64,000 bases of DNA, taken from NCBI RefSeq assembly GCF_018294505.1, contig NC_057812.1, forward strand, positions 64,498,494 through 64,562,493. The letters run 5' to 3'. The stretch comes from Triticum aestivum. Its lineage: Eukaryota; Streptophyta; Magnoliopsida; Poales; Poaceae. The notes beneath the pieces are model-generated. The model was not told where the DNA came from. It ran no database searches and was given only the letters and a program-made list of their open reading frames with translations. This document shows, in pieces, positions 1 to 11,171 of the stretch (positions within the stretch are counted from its first letter, which is position 1; every line of letters begins with the position of its first letter). The position numbers and the translations under genes were made by a program.

Positions 1-199
1 ATGGCTAATCGAACGTTTTCCAGTAGAAGCCCCCTCAATGCAATCGGATGCAGTTTCGTCATAATCACGTGGTAGTCATGAGACTTTAGGTTATGTAACT
101 TTTTCTCTGGCATATTTATTATTCCCTTTATATTCGATAAGCCAGACGGGACCTTCATATTGAGCAGTCATTCAAAGAAGATTTCCTTCTCTTCTTTGG
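1..199 (-). pseudogene. CACTA-A transposase, 3' part (left piece)
   Basis: On the minus strand this reads as the middle of a CACTA (En/Spm, Transposase_21 family) transposase. Peptides such as KSHDYHVIM and ALRGLL match the plus-strand transposase at about 63555-63765 almost codon for codon. It continues the gene whose upstream part is at 52676-54012; the two halves were separated by the 52.5 kb CACTA-B insertion. A TGA at 168-170 replaces a Cys codon of the intact copy, so the gene was dead or died later. The piece runs off the left edge of the window. Confidence 0.88.
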
Positions 200-202
200 T
201 AA
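200..202. repeat. TAA target-site duplication, left of CACTA-B
   Basis: TAA directly precedes CACTACAAAAAAAG. The same TAA follows the right terminus at 52676-52678. The undisturbed transposase copy at 63550-63570 has a single TTA at the equivalent place on its coding strand, which confirms a 3-bp duplication typical of CACTA elements. Confidence 0.9.
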
Positions 203-460
203 CACTACAAAAAAAGACACATCCGTGACATTTTGGGCCGAACGAATTTTTTCTGTCATACATATGACACTTCTATGACGATAATTGTGACAAAACCCGG
301 TATCATCATAGATGTGGTGGGCTCCTACGCCTATGACAAAAAATCATGACAGAAAATGGGCTTTTTGTCCTGGGCGGGCCGGAGACACAGTTGCATGACA
401 TTCTTTGGGCCGTCCATGACGGAAAAAACCATGGTAGAAGCGAGGGGAGGAAAATTTCGG
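203..460 (+). repeat. CACTA-B left terminal and subterminal region
   Basis: The terminal inverted repeat at 203-230 is followed by short A/T-rich repeats built around ATGACA and TTCTATGACG. These are likely transposase-binding subterminal motifs by analogy with other CACTAs. No gene is seen here. Confidence 0.7.
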
Positions 461-714
461 GGAGTTCCCGGTTACGGTGGGAGGTCGGGGGCCGAGCGAT
501 GCGCGTTTCTCTCGTAAACGTACGCGCGTGTGTGCGAGGCATTGGCTCTAACAGAACCCGAGCGAGGCGTTGGGCTCTAACTGAACCCGAGCGATTGCAC
601 TGCAGGCTACGCATTACTGAACCCGAGAGATCGATCGATGGTTGTTAACTGAACCCGATCGAGCGATTCCTTCGCTACTGCTGCTAACTGAAGCTGATCG
701 ATGGGATGAACAGT

Positions 715-1130
715 GAGCGTTGCGGGGGGGTTTGGATGAACAGTGAGCGGTGGCGTTGCCTCCGGATGAACAGGACCCCGTGGTGTGGTGGAGGGCTGGA
801 TGAACAGTAGAAAGTGGAGGGGTGCCCGTGGAGGGGTGGATGAACAGGACCCCGTGGTGTGGAGGGCTGGATGAACAGTAGACGGTGGAGGGGTGGTTGA
901 ACAGGACCCCGTGGTGTGGAGGGCTGGATGTACAGTAGACGGTGGAGGGTTCCCGTGGAGGGGTGGTTGAACAGGACCCCGTGGTGTGGAGGGCTGGATG
1001 AACAATAGATGGTGGAGGGGTGGTTGAACAGTAGCCAGTGGAGTAGCGCGCAGTGGAGGCTGGATGAACAGGAGCCCGTGGAGGCTGGAGGAGGTCGACG
1101 ATGGAGATGAACAGTATCCCGTGGAGTCCC
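715..1130. repeat. Minisatellite in the left arm of CACTA-B
   Basis: Diverged tandem units of roughly 55-65 bp contain GGATGAACAG, GACCCCGTGGTGTGG and GGTGGAGGGG. The long minus-strand open frames across it are translated repeat and not a gene. Confidence 0.8.
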
Positions 1131-1400
1131 GTTTTGCGGTACGCCACACCCCTCCCGATGAACAGGATCCCCGTTTCGACCGTAGAGCTCCAACACAAGT
1201 CCGTTTCCTCCGTTTCGCGGTACGCCACAACCCTCCCGATAAACAGGACCCCGTTTCGACCATAGGAGGTCCGTTTCCTCCGTTTTGCGGTACGCTAGAC
1301 CACTCCCGATGAACATGATCCCGTTTCGAACGTGGCCGGTCGAACACAAGGCCGTTTCCTCCGTTCTGCGGTACGCCAGGCCTCGTTTCCATCGCCTGTT
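1131..1400. repeat. Second minisatellite, 70-81 bp units
   Basis: Four units start with CGTTTTGCGGTACGCC-like sequence near 1131, 1211, 1281 and 1362 and also contain CTCCCGATGAACAGGA. The array directly follows the previous one and shares GATGAACAGGA with it. Confidence 0.75.
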
Positions 1401-1696
1401 CCGTCCAAGCCCTCCCGATTAACACGACGCATTCCAATGCCTCCCCATTAACACGACACATTTCGTTGCCTCCCCATGAACATGACGATGACACTGTTTC
1501 TCCGTTTCGACCCAGCCAAGTACATGAGCCCTCGCCGTACGTATGCACGAGTTGGTGTTCAAGACCCCGCCTATATGTACACATCGTGGTCGTATTTTCT
1601 TTCTTGCACCCTGGCCACTGTACGTACGTGTAAATGCTACGTGCGCTCCTCTACTACGACACGTGCGTGCCTCTACATCGACTAGTATATACGTAC

Positions 1697-4020
1697 ACGA
1701 CGGCGAGGCCTAGGAAGGGGATGATGTGGAGCCGAGGAGACGCGGCAGTGATTGCCCACGCATAGAGGAGTACGAGGGTTCACTAGTTCGCTGTGGTGTG
1801 AGGCTGCCGTCGTCGCAGAATAACAAGGGGTGTGGGTGAGTAGAGGGATGGCCTGGCCAGCGGTGGGAGTAGTAGGGGCGGTGAGGCCTCCGCCGCATCG
1901 CAGCCGGCCACGGGAGGCAGGAGCATGAGGCACGACCGGTGCAGGTTTGGGCGGCTGGAGCAAGAAGACCAGAGGTTGAAGAAGCACTACGGCCGTTGGA
2001 TGGACATCGTACAGTCACTGGACCTAGAATCGTGCATATTGACTAAGTTGACAAAGCCCTCCGTCCCTGTCAACTTAGTAGGCCCACAAGTCAGCCTCCC
2101 ACCAAGGTGGGTCCCAGCTAGCAGGGGGTATTCATTTTTTTGAGCATAATAAGGAGGCACTTCCTTGCATGCGAAGATATAGCTGGTGGGTCTGAGCTGT
2201 CAGTGGCAATAACGTTTTTTTTCGCAAAATACAGAGGACCTTTCAGTGGGTCCCTAATGTCAGGGGAGGAATCATTATTTTGCGCGTAATAAGGAGGCAT
2301 TTCCTTGCGTGCGGCCGTTGACCCCATTGTCGGCCTCTCCACGTATAGTCCACTTCAGATGCATGTCGGTCGTTGACCACGTTGACCAGGCCACGCCGAG
2401 AGCACCAGGGTGATGGACGACGGCGAGGCCTAGGAAGGGAACGACACGAAGGCAGGGAAGACTCGGCAGTTGTTTCCCACGCGGAGGGGAGTACGACTAT
2501 ACGAGGGTTTACTGGTTCGTTTGCAGTCGCCGGAGAATAACAGCAGGTGTGGGTGAGTAGACGGATTGGTAGGCCAGCGATGGGAGTATGATGGGGCGGT
2601 GAGGCCTGCGCGGCAGTAGTGCCGACCGCGGGGAGGAGGGAGCAGGCAGTCCCGCCGGCGCCTGTTTGAGCGGCTAGAGCAGGAAGAGTAGAGATTGAAG
2701 AAGCACGACGGTCGTTGGATGGCCATCCAACAGTCACTGCTTGTGCGTCAACCTTTTTTTAGGAAAGCCTCAAATCTGTGGAAAAGAGCATACAGCGCAT
2801 TTGCCATTATTTCTAATAATTTACAACCCATTTGTTAATTATTAAGGTTTTTTTGGAGCCCATATTCTTTTTGTTAGGATTACAGACCATATTGTGGCCA
2901 CGGTTAAAAAATTATACGAAATTTTGCATATTTTGGTGTGGTCCGAACTGTTTTTAATCCCGAAATTTCGACTCACATTCAAACTGATTTTAAAAATAAA
3001 TGTATATCAATATAAAATCTAACAAATTCTCCACGCATAAAAATTAATGTAATTTCAAATCTCGAAATGAAGAAAAGATATTTGAAACTAATTTCCGGTT
3101 TGATGTGTTTTAAAAATGTACAACCCATTTCTCATTACTGATGGGCCATTTTCTCCGCCAGCCGAATGAAAGCTCTCCTCGTCTTGAAAGATTTGCAGCC
3201 CAACAGGCCTGACAAAGCGACTTACTTGGCAAATCACAAAAAAACTTGGCTGTGGCCATGGACCCAGCTGTCAGCCTCTCCACGTACAGTACTCTTTTGT
3301 TGTATGTCATTGACCACGTTGACCACGCCGCGTCGAGAGCACCAAGGCGGTGGACGACGGCAAGGCCTAGGAAGGGGACGACGTGGAGCCGGGGAAGGCG
3401 CGACAGTGGATGTCCACGCGGAGAGGAGTATGAGAGTTCACTGGTTCGGCTGCGATGTGAGGCTGTCGTCGCCGCAGGGCCTGGCTAGCGGTTGGAGTAG
3501 TAGGGGGCGATGAGGCCTCATCGGCAGCACAGCCGGCCACTGGAGGCAGGAGCAGGCGGTCTCCCCGGCGCTGGTTTGGGCGGCTGGTGCAAGAAGAGCA
3601 GCGATTGAAGAAGCAGCAGGACCGTTTGATTCAAATCCAATGGTTACTGCTGCTAGAATCGTTTGTTGACTAAGTTTTACAAGCCCTGCGTACGCGTCAA
3701 CTTAGTAGGCCCACAGGTCAGCCTCCCAACCGGTGCCCCCCAAATGTCAGTGGGAGGAATCATTTTTTTTTGGGTAATAAGGAGGTAGTTGATTGCGTGC
3801 GGCCAGACCAGCGGAGGGAGTAGGGTGGGCCGGGGAAGCCTGTGCGGCATCACAGCGGGCCACAAGAGGAGGGAGCAGGCAGTCCTACCGGCGCCAGTTT
3901 AGGCGGCTGGAGCAGGAAGATCAGAGATTGAAGAAGCACGTCGGCCGTTGGATGGACATCCAACACTAACTGCTGCTAGAATCGTGTGTTCACTGACAAA
4001 GCCTTGCGTAAACAAGCCAG
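1697..4020. repeat. Four dispersed copies of a 200-400 bp block
   Basis: A block beginning near GACGGCGAGGCCTAGGAAG recurs at about 1699-2110, 2415-2760 and 3356-3730. A partial copy lies at about 3815-4020. Shared landmarks are CGGCCGTTGGATGGACATC, TAGTAGGCCCACA and an AT-rich spacer (about 2760-3200 and 4020-4265). A further copy of the spacer, with TCGTCTTGAAAGATTTGCAG, reappears at about 21880-22020. This shows that 4283 and 21803 were once adjacent. I see no intact gene here; the sequence resembles a repeated promoter or 5' leader. Confidence 0.7.
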
Positions 4021-4267
4021 ACTCGAAACCTGTGGCGTGTACATCCCATTTGCTAATACTTTTATAATTTTTACTCATTTTCTAATTCGTATGGAATTTA
4101 TTGCAGCCCGTTTTCCATTTTTAGAATTGCTGGCCATTTTCTGGTCAGTACCAGGGTCAAAAAATATACTAAATATGTGGGAAATTTTGAAAATTCGCAA
4201 ATTTTTGCTGGGGAACGAAATATTCTTAATCCAAAAATTAATAGCCATACTAAAACAAATTTAAAAA

Positions 4268-4283
4268 TAAATTAGTACTATGT
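4268..4283. repeat. 16-bp target-site duplication of the LINE (3' side)
   Basis: TAAATTAGTACTATGT at 4268-4283 is repeated exactly at 21803-21818. A long variable-length duplication of this kind is the signature of target-primed reverse transcription. Confidence 0.9.
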
Positions 4284-4416
4284 TTTTCTTGAATATTTAC
4301 TGTGAGGCAAAGCCCCACAGCCCTTTATTAAAGCAAGTGAAACTGTACAAACAAAATACAGGCTATACAAACAAAGAAAGGTAAAATTTACCTAAGGCTA
4401 AACATCCCTATCTATT

Positions 4417-7400
4417 TTACAACAGAGAATTAACCCAAGCCAATAGTTTTGGTTTAATACAATCCTTCACCCTATGAGCAAGCAGAGAGATGTCATGGAT
4501 GAATTTACACTTCCAAGCACTGAAGGTAGCTCTCTCAGCTCTGAAGGTTCTACCATTTCTTAAAATCCAAATGTTCCAAGCTACTGTTAGCGTGACTTCA
4601 AAGAAGAAAGGATGCCTGAAGATGGACCTAGCATGCATGATATATTGCAAGATATCTGAGCCCTTAGTCTAATCAATGCCGAGGTAATTCCAGACTCTAG
4701 AGCTGAAGGTGCAGTTAAAGAACAGATGGATCCTATCCTCATACACCAGCTCACTGCAAATGAGACAGAAATTGTCATCTTAGCTAGAGCGCCAGTGTCT
4801 TCTAACCAGCATGTCCTCGGTGCTTAGTCTGTCAAAGAAAAGGAGCCACCCAAACACCTTGATCTTCATGGTACACCTACTCTGCCACAACCACTTGCAA
4901 GGTTGTATTGTAGGTAGATGAGAGTGCATGATCATGTAGAAGCTCTTGGCGGTGTAATCCCCTGATTTGCCAGGCCATATCCAAATATCAGGTATAGTTG
5001 GGTCTCTTTCTAACTGCATGATCCAACCTTCCAGTATATGTAACTCAGCAGCAGCCTCATGAGACATAGGTAGATAAAACATGGAGAAGAGATCCTGGGA
5101 TTGAAGGAATTCCTGCACAGAGATCTTATCATTATTGGCAAATGAAAACAACCTAGGCAATCTCCAACATAGTGGTCTAGCAGAACCCCCAATGTGCCAA
5201 GAATCTGTCCAGAACAAAGCATAATCTCCCATGTTGATGCTAACCGAGGCAATAGCAGTGTAAGCCTCATGCAGCTTCAAAACATCCCTCCACCAGAAAG
5301 ATCCAGCTTTAGCTGTTGCCTGTGGAACACCATGATCATAGTAACTGTTCCATATGAGGGTCACCCAAGGAATATCAACCTTGTTGTAGAACTTGTGGAG
5401 ATGCTTGATAAGGAGTCCTTTGTTCTGGATGTTCAGGTTAATTACTCCTAAACCCCCTTTATCTTTTGGCCTGCAAACTAGATCCCATGCAGCCAGAGAC
5501 TGTTTGGGAGCATCACTATTGCCCCTCCAAAGACACTGCCTAAAGATTCTGTCAAGCTGTTTAATGATCCCTGGTGGAATCTGTAGGCTACAGAGAATGT
5601 ATATTGGCAGAGATTTCAGGATAGAGGTAAGAAGTTGCAAGCGAGAGCCTTGATTCAGCTTGGAAGAGCTTGCAGTTAGCCTCCTCTCAAGGCTGTCAAC
5701 CAGGGGCATTAGGTCAATGATCCTTGGCCTTGTAGTTTCCAAAGGAAATCCCAGAAAAGTAAATGGGAGCTGTCCAATTTTACAACCAAGAATTGCAGCA
5801 AGTCTAAAGCCTCCTCATCACTCATATCCAAAGGGAAAATTGAGGATTTAGCAAAGTTGACCTTTAGACCTGTGGACTATTGGAAGGTCAGCAGCATGTT
5901 CTTTAATGCAACAAGCTCCTCATCCTTAGCTGCAAGAAACATAATTGTGTCATCCGCGTATTGGATGATGGGAAACTCTCTGTGCTGGGTTTGAATAGGC
6001 AAAGAGAGCGTGCCATGTTCAAGCATTTGGTTGACACTGACTGCAACAAATCCGCTGCAATGACAAACAACAGAGGTGACAGAGGATCACCCTGCCTGAC
6101 ACCACACTTGCACTTAAATTGTTTTCCAGGATTGCCATTTAACAACACAGACGAAGAACCTGTGGACAACAACTGCTTTACCCAAGAAATCCATTTGGCA
6201 TCAAACCCTTTATGTTGCAACATCTGGAGAATAACTTTATGCTCAACTCTGTCAAATGCCTTGGCAAAATCCAGTTTGAGGATTATGATTGGACGCTTAG
6301 GCTGCTTACATTGAGGAATATATTCAAAACTCCAGGCCAGGCAATCTTGAATTGACCTACCCTTAAGGAACCCATACTGATTTTTGTGGATACACCGAAG
6401 GATCACCTTCTGCAACCGGTTGGCCAACAACTTTGTAAGAAATTTAAGACAAGTGTCGGTGAGAGATATTGGCCGGAAGTCATCAGGCCCTTCAGGTGAA
6501 ATGATCTTGGGGATGAGCGTAATGAGGGAACCATTGATGTTTTCCAAAGAAAGCTTCCCTTCAAAAAAATCCCGAATCATCCGCAACAAGTCCTTCTCAA
6601 TTATAGGCCAACAGCGCTTGACAAACATCCCATTAAAGCCATCCGGACCAAGTGCCCGATCCACCAGTAATTCCTTCAAAACTTTGTTGATTTCTTCGTC
6701 AGAAAATGGCAAAGAGAGCTCCTCCAGCCCCGGGATGGGCTGAATTAACTAAATCAAAGCCCATATTGATCCCTTGGTCCTGGACCATCCTAGATTTGAA
6801 TGAAGCCCAAATAATTCCCGCCATCTGTGCATGGTCAGTCACAGGATCACTCATGGAATTTGTCTTCAGGCTGGAAATTGAATTCCTTCTCATTCGCTCT
6901 GATGCCATTGCATGAAAGAATTTTGAATTCTCCACGCCAACCTTTATGTACCGAATGGTGCACCTCTACTTCCAATAAATATAGTGAATTTTTAACAGAT
7001 ACTCATAGTGAATCTTCACTATTTTCCTGAAATTGAATTCTGGCCTAGTTAAAGGTCTCACTTCCTCTAGCTGATCAAAGTGCAGAATCACTTTCGAGCA
7101 ATCAACAGTAAGCTTTTTGATGTATGATAACTTTTTGCTCCAAATTTTCAAATCATACCGCAGCCTCTTAAATTTCTTTGTGATAACCGCAGAAGCAGAT
7201 AGATCAGAGAATACCGGTGCATTCCAGGACTTGGTGACGCAATCCATGAATCCAGGCATATCAAACCATAAGTTTTCGAACCGAAAAGTCCTGGCCACAG
7301 GATTGGTGGTGTCAATGGACACCACACAAGGCACATGATCCGATGCAGTTCTGGCCAGTCGGTTAACCACCATGTTCGGATAATGTGAAATCCAATCAGC

Positions 7401-8033
7401 AGTAGTGAAGAACCAATGAAGCTGTTCAAGGAGGGGGTTTTGTTGCATATTAGACCAGGTGAAGCTACGACCTTTCAATGGCAGTTCCAAGAGACCCAGG
7501 TGACCAATTATTTCATTGAAGAGAAAAATATCATTAACGTCACCACCCGGGAGGTTTCTGTAATCCAAAGACCTGATAAAATTAAAGTCCCCCAACAACA
7601 GCCAATTTTCATCGGGAGGGATGTCTAGACGATAAAGCCAGCTAACAAAATCGTCCCTAGGCTGACCCTCACAAGGCCCATATACAGAGGCTAAGGTCCA
7701 TTTTTCAGAGTTCTGCAACGATTGGAAGGAAACCACAACACCAAATCGCTGGATGTCAATAAGCTGGCCATGAAAGATCGAGGAGTTCCAAATGACTAAA
7801 ATCCCACCAGACGCTCCAACAGAAGGCGAGAACACGAATTGATCAAACCTCCTAGGACAAAAGGATCTAATCATTCGAATATCAAAGTTCTCGCATTTAG
7901 TTTCCTGTAGACAAAGTACAGAACATCTGATCTCCTCAATCTTAGCACATAAGTCACGCTGCCTAGCCTCTGAATTCAGCCCACGCACGTTCCAGCAGAG
8001 AACATTCCAATTTCGATAATAGCAATTATCCAT
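4417..8033 (-). pseudogene. LINE ORF2: endonuclease, reverse transcriptase and zf-RVT domain (decayed)
   Basis: On the minus strand ORF2 starts near 8033 (MDNCYYRNWNVL). The endonuclease covers about 8010-7310, with catalytic motifs WNVRGLN, QETK, LLGDFNF and SDH all visible. The reverse transcriptase spans about 6700-5400: the [17 protein letters not shown] and [10 protein letters not shown] blocks are in one frame, while the catalytic [10 protein letters not shown] near 5955 lies in another frame after a frameshift near 6015. A zf-RVT-type tail follows (about 4900-4420), with WLWQSRCTMK and a C..C...H..C cluster CLICSELVYEDRIH in a further frame. Stops include those near 6966 and 5880. The length fits a normal plant LINE ORF2 of about 1,200 codons. 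The protein cannot be made intact, but the product is certain. Confidence 0.9.
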
Positions 8034-8204
8034 AAAAAAGAGTGCTGAGGAATAGTAGCAGATCCAGCTGCTTAACAGCATGGACAAGATCATAACAAAA
8101 GTGCCAACAGAAATGACCAAGTAGTTCACACAGACACAGAAGCAGTAACTACTAACGTAAAACGGGCACAAAAACAAAAGTGCCCAACTGTCCATGAAGC
8201 TTCT

Positions 8205-8446
8205 TGGGATGTCAATCATCATGTGGACCATCGTCTTCTTCAGCAGGGCGAGGAGATCCTTAAGCTTCTCGACCGATAGCTCAGATGGGTCGATACCCAG
8301 GGCCACTCCAATTGCCTGCATTGTAGGTATAGGCGTCGGGGGTGGGAGAGGAAGATGACGCTGATCACCATCGAGACGAAGCTTCTTTGCCTTCGGGCAA
8401 CGCAGGGGGGCAGGCCTTGGAGGGATTACAGAAACTGGTTTCATGC
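8205..8446 (-). pseudogene. LINE ORF1, C-terminal end, beyond the Copia insertion
   Basis: This piece completes ORF1 from the other side of the Copia element. If the Copia and one CCGTC copy are removed, the frame at 18865 runs straight into this segment. It contains PPPTPIPTMQAIG and a leucine-rich tail typical of ORF1 proteins of grass LINEs. No stop separates it from ORF2 in this frame, so ORF1 and ORF2 would read through; the linker is a hydrophobic stretch that is probably translated spacer. The exact original end of ORF1 is uncertain. Confidence 0.7.
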
Positions 8447-8451
8447 CCGTC
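8447..8451. repeat. CCGTC target-site duplication, left of Copia-1
   Basis: CCGTC lies directly before the LTR start and again at 18860-18864 directly after the 3' LTR. A 5-bp duplication is standard for LTR retrotransposons. Confidence 0.95.
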
Positions 8452-9827
8452 TGTAAGTGCATCTAGTGCCACCCCTAGTTGGTTTTGGAGTATTGATGAC
8501 AAACCTAGTTGAGGGACTAATGTGTTTGTGAGAATTGCAGGATAACACAGGTAGAAGTCCATCATTGATTTGGTTTTCCTACCAGAGATGACCCCTAAAA
8601 ATATATGAAGACATTGAAGTCAAAGGTGGTATGTGAAGATATTCACATTGAAGACTATGACAAGAGAAGACATCGCATGAAGCCTATGGAGCTCGAAGAC
8701 TTAGATCTTCCGTAGTTCTTTTTCTTCTTTGTTGAGTCATAGGAACCACCGTACTGTTAAGTGGGGTCCAAGAGAACCAGTCAGAATGACTGAAGTGATG
8801 CTTAACCAAAACCTATGTCTTCGAGTGAAGACTATGAGAGCGAATCTTGTCCAGAGTTGGACAAGTCAGCTTTGCTTGTAGCCCAAGTAAAGTTGTCGTG
8901 TGTGTTTGAAATCTGACCGTTGGAACACGTGTCAGTTCCTTAGTGACCCAGGGTCATTTCGGACAAATCAGGTCGGGTTGCCTAGTGGCTATAAATAGCC
9001 CACCCCCTACAACCATAAACGGTTGGCTGCTTAGAGTTAGAGTATAGCTTTTGTCGTTTGAGAGCAACCCACCTCGAAGCCTTTGAGAGATAATTCCTTG
9101 CGAGGATAAAGCCCTAACCACCCAGAGCCAAAGAGTGTTAGGCATCACTTAAGTCTACCTGTCTGTGTGATCTGAAGACTTATTACACTTGAGGACTGTG
9201 AATCCTCCAGCCGGTTAGGCGTCGCGTTCTGAGCATCCAAGAGTCATTGTGGATCGCCGGTGAACGAAGTCTGTGAAGGTTTGGGAGTCTATCTTGAAGA
9301 CTTACCAGAGTGATTGGGCGAGGTCTATGTGACCTTAGCTCAAAGGGAATACGGTGAGGACTGGGTGTCCTAAGCTGCGTGTTCAGGACTGGGTGTCCGG
9401 GACTGTGTGTCCTCAGGTTTAAATACCTAGCCGCCCTAACCAGACGTACAGTTGTCACAGCAACTGGAACTGGTCTAACAAATCATTGTCTTCAGCGAGT
9501 CACTGGTTTCATCCTTCCCTTCCCTTTACTTACTGATGGTCCTTGTGAAGTCATTGTATGATTGCATTATCTTTTGTCTTCACCGAGTGACTGCTTGTTC
9601 TGATTGGCTTCATAATATCTTCCTACCTGATCCATACTACCTAGCTGCTATAGGTCATTGTGCTTTCACTGCATTAAATACTTGACTATGGTTTGCCTAG
9701 TGTAGTCTACCTTCTGCTGCATGGTAATAGGTTTATTTCTATCGTTTGTCTTCGAAACTTCTACGTTTTGAAGACTTTCATAAAATCGCCTATTCACCCC
9801 CCCTCTAGTCAATATAACGCACTTTCA
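8452..9827 (+). repeat. Copia-1 5' LTR
   Basis: It begins TGTAAGTGCATC and ends CGCACTTTCA. It is nearly identical by eye to 17510-18859, with scattered substitutions and one difference of about 27 bp near the start (bases after TGCATCTAGT that the 3' LTR lacks). A TATA box (TATAAATA, 8990-8997) marks the likely transcription start region. Confidence 0.95.
8990..8997 (+). promoter_or_regulatory. LTR TATA box
   Basis: TATAAATA lies in the middle of the 5' LTR. The same box is at 18022-18029 in the 3' LTR. This is the expected core promoter position for the genomic RNA. Confidence 0.6.
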
Positions 9828-9829
9828 AT

Positions 9830-9841
9830 TGGTATCAGAGC
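9830..9841 (+). promoter_or_regulatory. Primer-binding site, initiator tRNA-Met
   Basis: TGGTATCAGAGC begins two bases after the 5' LTR and is complementary to the 3' end of plant initiator methionine tRNA, the usual primer of plant Copia elements. Confidence 0.95.
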
Positions 9842-9893
9842 AAGGCACTCCCTTGTTCTGTGTGATTCGGTTTAACCACCTGGAGTTTTAGCT

Positions 9894-11171
9894 ATGTCGA
9901 CTACAGGGATAATTAAAGTCTCCGCTGCATGCCCCGTCTTCGATGGAACTGAATATCCCTACTGGAAGAATAAGATGCGCATGCATCTTGAAGCCATTGA
10001 CGTCGACCTATGGTATGTCGTCAAGAACGTCGTTCCCAAGGCTGGAGAAGGTGTCACTGCTGCTGACGTCAAGAAGTTCGTTCAACTAGACTCTACTGCC
10101 AAGAATATCATCTGTGGTCATCTGACCAAAGGACGGTATGGCCGCGTGAGTGCTTTGGAAACATCTAAGCTAGTTTGGGACTGGCTCTCCAAGGTCAACG
10201 AAGGCATCCCAACCCAGAGAGATCAGAGAATCAGTGTCCTTCGCAACCTCTTGAACCGCTTCAAGAGAAATGACAATGAGAATGTCCAGCTCACGTTTGA
10301 TCGACTCACTGACATCACAAATGAGCTTCAAGCCCTCGGCGCTACTAAGATCACCAAGCATGAAGTCGTCCAAACACTCCTGAGATCACTTGACAGTTCG
10401 TTTGACACCCTAGCCCTGATGATTCAAGAACGTCCTGATTTCAAGTCACTCGATCCATCTGACATACTTGAGAGGCTCAACACACATGAGTTTCAGCTTT
10501 CTGAGAAAAGACATATCTACGGTCCCAACTATGGGCGAACTCGTGCCTTGAAGGCAAAAGCTGTCTCCTCATCTGAAGAAGAATCTGACAGCTGTTCTGA
10601 TGATCCTGAAGACATTGGAAAGGAGCTTGCTATGCTTGTGAAGAAGTTCCAAAAATTCACCAAGAAGAAAGGCTTCCAGAAGTCTTCACGATCAAGCTCA
10701 AGGAATGATGAAGCTTCTGCTCATGACTACAAGAAGAAAACATGTCACAAGTGCAAGAAACCTGGCCACCACATCTCTAAGTGTCCGCAGTGGGACATTG
10801 AGAACAAGAAGAAAAAGAAGAGCAAGGAGTATGATTCTGATGACAAGAAGAAGAAGAACAAATACTCAAAGTCTTCTTCCAAGTCCTCCTCAAAGTCTTC
10901 ACCACACAAGAAGAGCTCATCTGGCAAGGCACGTGCGTTTGTTGGCAAGGAAATGGATTCAGAGGAGGAGTCCGCTTCTGAGGAGGCGGAGGTGGAGTCT
11001 GAGGAGGAGTCCGATTCTGGCGTTGCGAGTCTGGCTACAACATACGTTGCCAAGTCCATCTTCAACACTGAAGACAATGACTCCATCACTGACACCGATG
11101 CAAATGACAAGGACTACTCCGCTCCTACCTACTGCTTCATGGCACGCGGTGCCAAGGTATCAAACATCTAG
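9894..11171 (+). CDS. gag: Copia-1 Gag capsid/nucleocapsid polyprotein
   Basis: This 425-codon frame starts MSTTGIIKVSAACP. It has the Copia Gag start (FDGTEYPYWKNKM, about residues 19-31), a UBN2-type capsid region to about residue 200, and a CCHC zinc knuckle CHKCKKPGHHISKCP at about 285-299 for RNA packaging. A strongly charged Lys/Ser then Glu/Ser tail follows. The stop at 11171 is probably caused by a frameshift: the +1 frame continues at once with SSDDDSDCGSKPSYK and a long coiled coil to 12405. The ATG was chosen because it is the first after the primer-binding site and begins the conserved region. Confidence 0.9.
   Translation: MSTTGIIKVSAACPVFDGTEYPYWKNKMRMHLEAIDVDLWYVVKNVVPKAGEGVTAADVKKFVQLDSTAKNIICGHLTKGRYGRVSALETSKLVWDWLSKVNEGIPTQRDQRISVLRNLLNRFKRNDNENVQLTFDRLTDITNELQALGATKITKHEVVQTLLRSLDSSFDTLALMIQERPDFKSLDPSDILERLNTHEFQLSEKRHIYGPNYGRTRALKAKAVSSSEEESDSCSDDPEDIGKELAMLVKKFQKFTKKKGFQKSSRSSSRNDEASAHDYKKKTCHKCKKPGHHISKCPQWDIENKKKKKSKEYDSDDKKKKNKYSKSSSKSSSKSSPHKKSSSGKARAFVGKEMDSEEESASEEAEVESEEESDSGVASLATTYVAKSIFNTEDNDSITDTDANDKDYSAPTYCFMARGAKVSNI

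Noticed and set aside
607..1584. Long minus-strand open frame of 325 codons with Pro/His/Ser repeats
   Set aside because: It is a translated minisatellite; three frames are open at once and the units are tandem DNA repeats.
5194..6743. Plus-strand open frames across the LINE
   Set aside because: They are antisense to the reverse transcriptase and show no conserved motif.
10705..11170. Arg/Ser-rich frame overlapping the end of gag
   Set aside because: It is the out-of-frame reading of the Lys/Glu-rich gag tail; the true continuation in that frame starts only near 11160.
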